From Antilocapra americana (taxonomy: Eukaryota; Chordata; Mammalia; Artiodactyla; Antilocapridae), in contig ML664183.1 of the NCBI GenBank assembly GCA_007570785.1, forward strand, positions 12,048,416-12,112,415: 64,000 nt of DNA. The letters are read 5' to 3'. Within the stretch, counting starts at the first letter, position 1. Each line of letters begins with the position of its first letter. The notes under the pieces are model-generated. The model ran no database searches, was not told where the DNA came from, and saw only the letters and a program-made list of their open reading frames with translations. The position numbers were made by a program, and so were the translations under genes. Below are positions 35,901 to 47,900 of this stretch, piece after piece.

Positions 35901-38900
35901 TGATAAAATCCATCTGGTATTAGTGTTTTGATTTCCAAATTATATGAATATTAATTTTTCTAAGATCCAACCTCTGTCAGCATTGTACCACGATGCAGAG
36001 GGGTCCTGGAATATACTTGAGCTAAGACTCCATGGCAAAATCTGAAAATGTTGTTTTATGCTTTAAAGACAATATTGAAGAGAACTGTACTGAAAGAGAT
36101 GGGAATACCAGACCACCTGACCTGCCTCTTGAGAAACCTGTATGCAGGTCAGGAAGCAACAGTTAGAACTGGACATGGAACAACAGACTTGTTCCAAATA
36201 GGAAAAGGAGTACATCAAGGCTGTATATTGTCACCCTGCTTATTTAACTTATATGCAGAGTACATCATGAGAAACACTGGGCTGGAAGAAGAACAAGCTG
36301 GAATCAAGATTGCCAGGAGAAATATCAATAACCTCAGATATGCAGATGATACTACTCTTATGGCAGAAAGTGAAGAACTAAAGAGCCTCTTGATGAAACT
36401 GAAAGAGGAGAGTGAGAAAGTAGGCTTAAAATTCAACATTCAGGAAACTAAGATCATGGCATCCGATCCCATCACTTCATGGCAAATAGATGGGGAAACA
36501 ATGGAAACAGTATCTGACTTTATTTGGGGGGGGGCTTCAAAATCAATGCAGATGGTGATTGCAGCCATGAAATTAAAAGACACTTACTCCTTGGAAGGAA
36601 AGTTATGACCAACCTAGACAGCATATTAAAAAGCAGAGACATTACTTTGTCAACAAAGATCTATCTAGTCAATGCTATGGTTTTTCCAGTAGTCATGTAT
36701 GGATGTGAGAGTTGGACTATAAAGCTAAGCACAGAAGAATTGATGCTTTTGAACTGTGGTGTTTGAGAAGACTCTTGAGAATCCCGTGGACTGCAAGGAG
36801 ATTCAACCAGTCCAACCTAAAGGAGATCAGTCCTGGGTGTTCATTGGAAGGACGGATGTTGAAGCTGAAACTGCAATATTTTGGCCACCTGATGCAAAGA
36901 GTTGACTCATTTGAAGAGTCAAGATTGAAGAAAGATTGAAGAAAGGAGGAAGGATTGAAGGCAGGAGGAGAAGGGGACGACAGAGGATGAGATGGTTGGA
37001 TGGCATCACCAACTCAATGGACATGGGTTTGGGTGGACTCCGGGGGTTGGTGATGGACAGGGAGGCCTGGCGTGCTGCGGTTCATGGGGTCGCAAAGAGT
37101 CAGACAGGACTGAGCGACTGAACTGTACATTTAACTTAGGCATAATTGTCCACATAACAAAGTTATAATTGATGGTTGAGGTGTTAATATCCAAGCTTCC
37201 ATCTCAAGGGACTTGGTGGGAATTGGTCACACCTCTATTTTAATTATGTTTTGGGTATTTTCAGCTTTTTTCATCCTCATTCTTCTCATCAGCTCTCTTC
37301 ACTGTCCTAATTCCATACTAGTCTGGATAGGATGGTGAATTTCCATGGTAAGACTTTTGGGGACCATGGTGGCCTCTTCCTCAACCTCTCTGTTAGTAGA
37401 TGCTCAAAGTGACAAAAACAATATGTTCTGGGCTTATCTTATACTTTGTGTGGCCCAACTCTGGAACCACCATTTCTGTAAGGAGCCCTGGTTCCTTTTA
37501 GTGGGAGTGGAATGTAAAGAATAATATCTGGTGGGGTACTGGAGTGTTCACTACTACTGAGATGTCTTTGCTTCTAGGTGTTCCCAGCAGACAAACCCAC
37601 ATGTATATACATGTACATGTGTATACATATATGTACTGAATACAATGAGTTTATAAGGATGACTTCAATTCCATTTTATTGGTAATATTATGGGGTTTAT
37701 TCTAGTCTTCCATATTTCCATATTTATAGCTCCCTTCTCCAGCTTCCATTATCCTCAATATATTTACTCATTTGTTCAGTTCTCAAATCCATAGGTAAAG
37801 TACTGGGAAAAACAGATCTAATTAGAGTTTGATATACTTATTGTTCTTTCCTTCCTTCAAATTAAGGGAATACAGTAAAAATCACTGTGCTCAAAAGTTA
37901 TTTGGGCTACTAATTCAGTATATTATGTTATTCATCTGAAATATAGTTAGGTTCATTTGTTCCTGTTTTACATGCCATTTTAGGGTTCTTTCCTTCATTC
38001 TTGTTGGTTTCTCTTTTATTTACTTTCTGAACATATAAAATTTGCTTCATTTCAAAGTCAAAGCTATAGTAAAAGGTTGTCTTATTACTTTAATATATAT
38101 ATCAGTGTTAATTTGTGGGGAGCATTTTAAATGTAAAGGAATAAAACCTTTTCATTTTTCTGTTAAATCATTTTGTGTATTTTTCTTGAAAATAAAAGTT
38201 AAGCCTTTACTAGGTATAATGCACAATTACCAATTCTTTCTCCCCTCTCCATATTCTTCAGCAATCAAACATAGAGGCACTAAAAGCAGGGATACAAGGT
38301 AAAATTCCTTCAAACCAATTGGCAAAAATGTGGCAGAAGCTCATCGATGAAGTTATAGAAGACACAAGGTACAGTGATCTCACCTTGTACTCTATAATTC
38401 CCAGCTATGCTCCCTTCTCTTAAACTGTAAGACCAGGAGTCTCTAGAATTTTCTAGTGTTTGCCAGAAAAATAATTTGAATCAGCCAAGTTTCTCAAAAG
38501 GGAAGAGTCTGAATCACCAGCAGGAAAAGCTCCACTTTCTGCTGGTGCCAACTGTAAAGCAGCAGAGGGGGGCTGAAGCCCCTCCAGGAAGTCGTCCCAG
38601 CGCAGCCTTGGGTGAAGGGTTGGGCAGGGGGAAGGGCTGGTCTGTCTGGCCTCTGCTTCCAGGCAGCCCTGGTGTGCCCACCACCCCAGGAAAGGTGACT
38701 CCTGGCTCCCACAGAGAATGGGATCTGATGGTGGGGCATTGATTTTACCATTTAGAACAGCATTCCTAATTCATAAACACATTTTCAGAAACAGAGGTTT
38801 TACTTACTCTGTCAGATGCCTAATGAGTCCTCTGACCAAGCCTTCCTTAGGTGAAGCTGGAGAACCTTTATGACTTGGGGAACCTGTTCAGATCTCTGAG

Positions 38901-41900
38901 CATCTGGAAATCAAAGGAGGAAGTGATCATTCTGAACTCCTTTAAAATGTTGGCCAATAAAGCAGTGGTAAGGCAAGTCCCAAAAGAAAAGCATATTGAG
39001 TATTTCAGAACTTAAACTAGCAAGAACCAGGGCTGTCCACCCCCACCCCCCTTTGCCTCTGCTGCTAAGTCGCTTCAGTCGTGTCTCACTGTGCAACCCC
39101 ATAGACGGCAGCCCACCAGGCTCCCCCGTCCCTGGGATTCTCCAGGCAAGAACACTGGATGGGTTCCCATTTCCTTCTCCAATGCATGAAAGTGAAAAGT
39201 GAAAGTGAAATCGCTCAGTCGTGTCCGACTCTTAGCGACCCCACGGACCGCAGCCTACCAGGCCCCTCTGTCCATGGGATCTTCCAGGCAAGAATATTGG
39301 AGTAGGGGTTGCCATTGCCTTCTCCCCCTTGCCTATGAGCCAACGCCTTAACACTGTCTCCTAGTCGTCTTCTGCCCTCTAGTGGTTTAGCTACGTAATT
39401 GTGATGCAGCTGAGATGAAAGCGCAGCTGTAAGCTTGTTTAAATGCAGAGAATTTATATCTGGGTCCTAGGAGGTCATCTCTTCCAATCTTCTTCTTTTG
39501 TATACAAAAGAGGCCCAAGAAACAGAAGCCCAAGAAGGTGAAGTGACTCATCTGAGGCACGGAGTTGGGTTTATTGACTTTTCCTACTAAGTGTTTCCCA
39601 CTGCCATATCTATTTATTGAACATCGTTTATGTGTGGCTTTTGAACTACAGCTTCCGTCTATATTTTTGCCCCAAAGAATCATTTCAGGGACTTAACCCT
39701 TCTAATGCATTACCACAATTACCAATGCAGCCAAAAAGTAACATCTGGTAATACCTTTCATGTAGAAAATGCCTATGAATTTCAAGGCTTGTTGAGCAAA
39801 ACACAAAAATATTTATTTACAAATTTTTTGAAGAATCAAATTGGATGCGTTTTAATTTTAGGAAATTTATGTTTAGGGAAGTCAGCTATGATTTACTCAA
39901 GAATCTGGGTGGAATTCTAACCAATGAATGTTCTAGGTAGAGACCATGAGAGAATTTTCTGGAACAGGTGACAACTTCAATTTGGCCCCATCAGCAGCCC
40001 TGGTGAAAGGGATGCTCTGGCAGAAAAAGGTTAATTCTGGCTCCAGCTCAGCTGTTCTAATGGGAGCTTGACCTATACAAGGGGTTCTTGCCTTTTTAGG
40101 AGGAAATGGGCCCCTTAGATTATCTGATGAGAGTGACGATGGCAACATCATTTAGACTTTGTGTGTGTGTGCGCACATGCACTCTCTGTCGTGTCCAGCT
40201 CTGCGACTCCACAGACTGTAGCCCACCAGGCTCCTCTGTCTATGGAATTCCCCTTGCAAGAATACTGCAGTGGGTTGCCATACTCTGCAGTAGACGTTGC
40301 TCTAAAGGCTCTCCATATATTAATTTATTTACTTCTCACCACAACTCTAAAGGTAGATATTATTTTCCCACACTTGAGGATAGGAAAACAAAAGATTCAG
40401 TAACTGGTCAACATCACAGAAGTAGCAAATGATGGAGTCAGGACTTCTACCCAGATATTCTTCTCTAAAGCCTCTGGTTTTCATCATGATGCCATCTTTA
40501 TCAGGATGTCACACTGCATGTCAACCCAGACAGACACTTTTCTTTATAAGTTTCAGGGAGTCACAGACCTCCAGAGGCCCCCCGCAGACTGCTTAGAGGT
40601 GCATGGGCCCTAGGTTCAGAAGTCTTCTGCTAAATGATCTCCAAATGTCCCTTCCTTCTTCATTTTGTGGGTCTGTACAGTGATCATAGGAAGCAAAAGA
40701 GTTCCTTCCAGCTGTCGCTTCTGTTTCCATCTTCTTCCCAGTGATTCCACAGGCCTTGGGTCAAACCCAAGGAACTGCGTTGGAATTTTCATCCCCCTGC
40801 ATGCCCATGAGAGTTAGGAGTCTGGCAGGTCTGCTCTGCCAAAGCCATGTACATTCACCTTCAGCTTTAACATGGTCACTCTTGTAGTGTCTGTTAGGAA
40901 ATCGGTGTGGTTTGCAAGATTGAAACCAATTGTAAGTGAATTTGATAGTTCTGAAACCTAATAAGCCATTCTGCGTATTCTATTTTGTTTTCCCTTTTCA
41001 GATACACGTTGCCTCTCACGGAAGGAAAACCTAATGTCACAGTTCTTGACACTCAGATCCGAAAGCTGCGATCCAGAGCTCTCTCTCAGATACATGAAGC
41101 AGCTGTGAGGATGCAGTCTGAGGTCCCAGAGGTCAAGTCTACATTGGTGGAAATCGAGGACTGGCTCGATAAATTAATGCAGCTGACTGAGGAGGTAGGG
41201 CTTTTAAACTTCATCTGATATGGAAGCGGGACTCTGCAGAATGGCACCAGGGGTAGAGATGGTGTTGGGAAAATCTACTACATTATCTTAGACATTGAGC
41301 AGACCTGATGCATGATGAAATCAAGGAGTTATTGGACTGAGATGCTAATGGATAAACATCACTGAGGTCAGAGTAGAAGAATTTTCAGTTGGTTGCCCTG
41401 GAAAGGTCTTCATAATGGACACAGTGTCATTGTCAGGGTACAATCAGAGAACATTTCAATTAGAGTGATACAGTAACAAGTCTGTGTAGCACCTTTGATT
41501 GGGATTGAGAAGATCTGGCTTTGCATCCTGGATCTACCATGCGTAACTTTGAGCAAGGTATTCCGTCTCTCTAAGCCCCTCTAAGCTTTAGTTTCCCATA
41601 GATTAAATGAAGAGAATTTCTCTGGTGGTTTAGTGGTTAAGAATCCACCTGTCAAGGGGACACGGGTTCGATCCCTGGTCCAGGAAGATTCCACAGGCTT
41701 CAGAGGAACTAAGCCCACACTCCACAGCTACTGAGCCGGAGTGCCACAACCACTGACGCCCATGCACTCCAGAGCCCATGCTCCCCAACATCACAACAAG
41801 AGCAGCCACTGCAACGAGAAGACCATGCGCCACGACAAAGAGTAGCCCCTGCTCGCCCCAACTAGAGAAAAGCCTGCACGTGGCAAGGAAGACCCAGCAC

Positions 41901-44900
41901 AACCAAAAATGAAAGACATATTTAAAATAAATGAAAGTAAATGGGGAGAAAAACAGTACTCAGTTTCCAGCACTGCCTAATGAAGTTAAAGAAGATGAAG
42001 AGTGAGAAGGCCTTAGCCCAGTGTGGGGCACACAGTGAGTGCTGGATTAATGTTGGCTGCCACTGACCTCTGGGTTGGAAGAACAAGGGAGTAGGAGACC
42101 CCTCCCTACTGACCTTCACAGATGGGGAGGTGGAGGGCAAGGTGTAATACATTTGTGAGTAGAGGTACATTTGAAAAACACATGTGATGACAGGAAGTTT
42201 TTATTTTTCACTTTCTATGCTTTGTTACTTTCAAAGTTTTTTGTGGTGAACTTATATCAGCTTTAAAATCAGAAAAAAGAGGTTTTAAATTACTAAGTTA
42301 ATATTGAACATTTGCAAAATGTCAGAACGTGAGGTAGAGATGTTCTGTCTATGCTCTGTGAAACAGATGAAGCCTGTAACCCCTTGACTGCTGTGGACGC
42401 CTTTCTTCAAATGATGGGAGAGAGAAAAGGCGGTATTTCACAGTTTCTCTGTCGAAAGGGCCTTTGGCAGGTGAAGGCCCTCTGCTTGCCTCTGTTCCCT
42501 TTGGCCAGTCACAGGCCAACAACCTGTGGTCCTAGAAGACAGGAGCCTCAGAAGAAATTCTGGCAGCGCCCTAATCACAGTGTTTCTTTGATAAATGGAG
42601 CCCTGAGGGTCCAGCCCGCAGGCTCTGTAGTGTTTCTGCGTTTAGACTAACTCTAGCTTTGCTTCCTGTTCCATCCCCTCCTGTGACCAGCCTCAGAACA
42701 GCATGCCTGACATCATCATCTGGATGATCCGGGGAGAGAAAAGACTGGCCTACGCACGCATTCCCGCGCATCAGGTTTTATACTCCACCAGCGGCGGGAA
42801 TGCGTCTGGGAAGTACTGTGGGAAAACGCAGACCATCTTTCTGAAGGTATGGCTTCCTCACTGTGTAACGTGAAGCACTTGAGTGCAAACCCCATGTTCC
42901 CAGGAAGGGCTGTTTTATAATTTGCCAACCACTGAATGGCTGGGTCAGCCTCTTCTGGTCCTCCCTCTAGGGTGGTAGGTAGCAGAGTGGCCTGAGGTCT
43001 GCTGGCTTCAGTCAAGGACACCTCCGCAGAGGTCTCTGTGACACTAATACTAATGGGGCGTTGGGAATGTTTTGCTTTCTGGCGTGAATTTTCCACTTCT
43101 AATTTCTCTTATGAGGCAATGCCACTCTTGCCTTCCTTACTGGTGAGTGTTTGGGAAGCAGAAAAAGACAAAGGTAATATAGGTAGTCCTTGCAATCTAT
43201 GCTCTAATCAAATGGGTCCTCACATTGACAAAAACTTGGAGAATTACTACTTTAGGGTTGGAGTTCTGAACATATTTGGAGACACGGACTCCTTTAAGAG
43301 TCTGATGAAAGCTACGGGCCCTGTCTTCCAAAACAACGCACATCTCAGATGCCTCCAACATTCTGCATCCGATTCAGGGGCTTCAGAGAACCCATCAGTT
43401 CATCCCAGGACCCTGGATTAAGAACTTCCCTTGTGTGCATAAGAAGAACCAGAGAAGGTTGGGGATGGAAACAATGAGATCCAAATAGTTGCCAGATACA
43501 AGTTTGACATCCCTCTCCCTTCCAGATTCTGCCTGAGTTCCTTAGAATATCGGGAACGGGGGGAAAAATCGAGAGAGAGAAAAGCAGTCATGGGAGAATG
43601 TTTCATTAAAACAGGGAGATATCTGCTAACTTTTAATAAATGCACTCTTTGCTCTTTAATCAAGAGGGTGAAAATAGAACCAAGGTGATTATCTTCTCTC
43701 AAGTGTCTCTTGGTGGAATAAATTTTACTTAAGATAGAACCACAATTATAATTGACCTCAGCACTGCGTGGAAGCAAACTGATTAATAAATAAAACTTCA
43801 CAGCAGGTGGAAGAGGAGGCAGAGTGGTATTCTCTGTATTGGGTTTTAAACTCAGTGGATAAACAGCAAAATGCTTTTACGAGAATGTTGTATATATGCA
43901 TTGATTTTGTTACTCATTATCCAGCTTAGGTAGTCATTTAAGTCATTGGTTTTTTTGTTGTTGTTGATCTTGAGACCTCTCTTTACTCTCAAAAAAAATC
44001 ACTGGAGACCCCAAACAGCATTTATGTACATGGTTCTATCTATCAATATTTACTGTAATAGAAATTAAAACTGACATTAAAAAGTATTTATCAATTTATT
44101 TTAAGATAACTATAATAAATCCATTATATGTTAAACTATATGTTTTTATAAAATATAACTATTTCCTTTTAAAAATCAGAATGCCAAGTGATACTGTTTT
44201 GCATTTTTGCAAACTTGGCTTCACAGAAATATAACTGAATTCTCAAAATTGCTTCTACATTTAGTCTGATGCTCTGAGTTGCTTGGTTGAAGTGTATGAA
44301 AAGAATCTGACCTCATATATTATATGTATTTGGAAAAGGGTGGAGTATTTGAATAACTTTCACAGATAAATGTGGGTACTTATCTTTGATACAGCACCAC
44401 ACTCAAGTGGTAGCTTTTAAAAGATTAATTGCAGTGTGGAATCTGAAACCATATCAGTGAACTTTTCATTCTCTGCTACATTAAAATCCATTGGTCTATC
44501 TTGTACTTTGAATGGCTCTTTCACCCATGCCTGATTTTTGTAACATAAAGCTTTCATCATTTGGAAAATATTCACTGAGTTAGGCAAATCTTCCTAATGT
44601 TAACACATTTCAGCATGCAATAAAAAGCCACATTAATGTCACTTATAATAAAAGCTCTTATGTATTGGGATGCTATCAGGTTCACCCACTGAGGCAGAAA
44701 CAAACTTTCCAAAATTCTAATTTTTAACTTGAAGTCTTGAATTTTATCATTGGCAACAAAATACAGTCACTTATCGTCTTTGAAATGACAAGCTCACTTG
44801 TTTATGTTCAAGAAAACATCTGCTCTATATCCAAATATGAATAACCATATTGGGCAGCCAATTGCTGTTTCAGAAAGAAGAGATATTCCATTTTTTTAAA

Positions 44901-47900
44901 AAAAAAAGTCTAGTTCAGTTCACAGCTCAATTACATAAGAATCTTTTCTCAAAACATAAACAAATACACAGCAGAATTTCATCATACAACATATTAAAAA
45001 GACATGTATTTGGATATCATGATTTAGGATTAGCCATTTTTACTGCTTTATCAAAGGAATTCATAAGTGGAACTGGCATTTTGTATTTTTTCACTGAGAG
45101 TGATGAAGAAAACTATTACCACTCAGTGCAGTTTGGTGTAGCTGCCTTGATTCCTGCTACAGAGCTTGGAGTCTTATCCACTCTTGCTTTTATTTTTTTA
45201 CCATCAGTGCAAATGTCAATACAGTGAAAATAGCAAGTAGCATCCTAGTATTAGGAAAATAATTTTTACCTCATGAGCCTCCTGGAAAGATCTCAGGGAC
45301 ACCTAGGCGTTCCTGATTTAGTTATTATTTTAATCTTTGTAGAAGGGTCATTTGGAAATATTTCAGCTGCACAAACAAAATTAGACTGTTGAAAACAATG
45401 ATTAGACGTTAAGTCTACTTTTGTTTTCAGCTTAATATCACAGTCTGTGCTATGCCTGGCATAACAGCTCATGTTATTATACATCTCACAGTATCCACAA
45501 GAAAAAAATAACGGACCAAAGGTGCCAGTGGAGTTGCGTGTGAACATCTGGCTGGGCTTAAGTGCTGTTGAGAAGAAGTTCAATAGCTTTGCAGAAGGAA
45601 CATTCACCGTCTTTGCTGAAATGGTACATCATGATCTTTTCCTTTTTGTGGGGGAGCACTGTTATGTTTCAATTCAGATGTCAAATCAACCTCCAGCATA
45701 ATCACTAGCTAAAATTACATCCAACAGCCCTTTGCTAAGGGGGTTGGGAATGATTAACTGGCTGTCTTTGTTGGGACACCCCAGTGTGATTCACACACAA
45801 GCACTCCAGGAGTGAAGAATGCTTGAGAGGTGCCAACCTTGAGCAGCCTGCTTGGGTCTGAAGTGGTTGTTTTCTGTCATATAGCAAAGTGCCTGGTGTC
45901 TTTAAAACATAGAAGCCTCATTCCTCAAAGGGGTTTGCCCAAGAGCAAAGAAAATGCTGCCTGAATACTTTAAAAACAGTAAGAGGTAATTTGTAAATCC
46001 TTCACTGGGTTAAAAATCCACTTAGTTTATCCAAAGTCTCATTAGAGTTAAACCCTTGAAAATGATTTTCACAAACTGTTACATCTAAAAGTGGAGTTCG
46101 TTGTACTTCTTTTATTCAAAGTGCTTATTGATATAAATGTATTAGATATAGTCAGTGGATGTCTTCTGACATTTTCAGATAAGTTCCATTCTTTTACAGA
46201 TGGGCCTTCATGCTCAAATAATTGAGGAGAAGACTATCTTCATTCTAGCTAAATTGTAATTGTGTTTCTACTATACTATACCTGACTGCTGGTTCAGGAT
46301 TGTAGTTCTGATCTTCTTGTTGGGCAAGAAAACCCGTGGCCATCTTTTAGTTTTGCTTTTCTTTACCTGGCACATAGTAGGCTCCTGAAAGTGAAAGTCG
46401 CTCAGTCATGTCCAACTCTGTGACCCTATGGACTATGCAGTCCATGGAATTCTCCAAGCCAGGATACTGGAGTGGGTAGCCTTTCCCTTCTCCAGGGGAT
46501 CTTCCCAACCCAGGGATCGAACCCAGGTCTCCTGCATTGCAGGTAGATTCTTTACCAGCTGAGCCACAAGGGAAGCCCAAGAATACTGGAGTGGGTAGCC
46601 TATCCCTTTCTCCAGAGGATCTTGCTGACCCAGGAATTGAACCAGGTCCCTCACCAGGCCCCTACTCAAATATCTTCCATCCTCCTTTAGCCAGAAAGTC
46701 CCCAGCTACTTATGTAAATCATGTTCTCAGTGAGCTCATCAGCAGACAAATGGAGATGTCAGCCAGAGACTCTCACCGCTGGCAAATCTCAACCCTCTTT
46801 ATGGTTTACATAGTGCAAAACTGACCAGATTGTAGATTTATAAATTCTAACTTAGAAAGGAATGCCCTATAAAGCTGGGCCTGCCATTGCCACAAAACCT
46901 GCTTCCAGGAAGGTCTTGGCCTACTCACCATACTCAAGAAGCAATGAAGGCTCAGAACTTTTTGACCACATAGAGGCTGGGTACTAAAGGACCTTCATGT
47001 TTCAGATGTGTCCTTTGTGCTGCCTAGAAAATGTACCATTAATTCTAATACTGTTTCTGTGGGGAAATGTGCCCCATGTTCTAGGCAGCCAACTTATAAA
47101 TAAACTTTTAGAAGACTATATGTTCATAAACGGAGGACTTTTGTAGACATCTAAAAAATTAGGTTCAGAGAACTAGTTGGAGCCATTCAAAATAATGGTG
47201 GAAACAACTAGCATGATACATTAATGTTTACAAAGCACTTTCACAATCATTTGTACGTTTGAACTTGAGAATAATCCTATGAGAAAGGGAGTATTATCCT
47301 CAGTTTACAGATGAGAACACTGAGTCTTAGAAAGATGAATGATTTATCCAAGGTCTGCATAATCAATAATAGTCCAACTTAGGTCCATACCTTCTGAATA
47401 TAAAGCTTTTTCACTTTTCCTCATTGTTTAGCCTAAGCCCTAGATGGACCTGAAAATTTATATGTTGGCTTTTTTTCTTGCTCCCTGATTATGTTTCTCC
47501 AATTTCTTTTTAATAGTATGAAAATCAAGCTCTCATGTTTGGAAAATGGGGCACTTCTGGATTAGTGGGTCGTCATAAATTTTCTGATGTCACAGGAAAA
47601 ATAAAACTCAAGAGGGAATTCTTTTTGCCTCCAAAAGGCTGGGAGTGGGAAGGAGACTGGATAGTTGATCCTGAAAGAAGGTAAGTTTTCCATTTTCTGA
47701 GAAAAAAGGATGGTAATGGGGTCTTTCCTGAGAAACTGCTAAATGAATCTTCTCCATCATCATTCTTGATCAAATTTATATAACACTTGCCGAGCAGAAG
47801 TAAGTCCACAGAAACTCATAGAAGCTTGAATGATGTCATCAGTGTCTCAAATAAAACAGAAAAATATAAAAAAGCACTTGGTACTAACATAACTGAGAAC

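Larger units (their letters stand above)
38369..41001 (+). other. MYOF: Intron 15
   Basis: 2.6 kb. Bov-A2, a Bov monomer and MIR pieces lie at 39058-40496. 38369-39050, 39600-40160 and 40500-41001 show nothing recognised. Confidence 0.6.
41195..42690 (+). other. MYOF: Intron 16
   Basis: 1.5 kb. A MIR and a nearly full CHR-2 SINE occupy 41500-41930. The rest is not recognisable. Confidence 0.6.
45624..47516 (+). other. MYOF: Intron 18
   Basis: 1.9 kb with a composite Bov-tA and a MIR. 45624-46385 and 46655-47220 show nothing recognised. Confidence 0.6.

Noticed and set aside
36048..36608. 186-codon + strand frame as a host gene
   Set aside because: It is the RT part of a truncated BovB LINE.
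43038..43801. 127-codon frames on both strands in intron 17
   Set aside because: No recognisable motif, not in phase with any MYOF exon, and not bounded by plausible splice sites.
44850..45227. 125-codon + strand frame in intron 17
   Set aside because: No known domain, no splice context and AT-rich composition. Listed only as part of a possible relic element.
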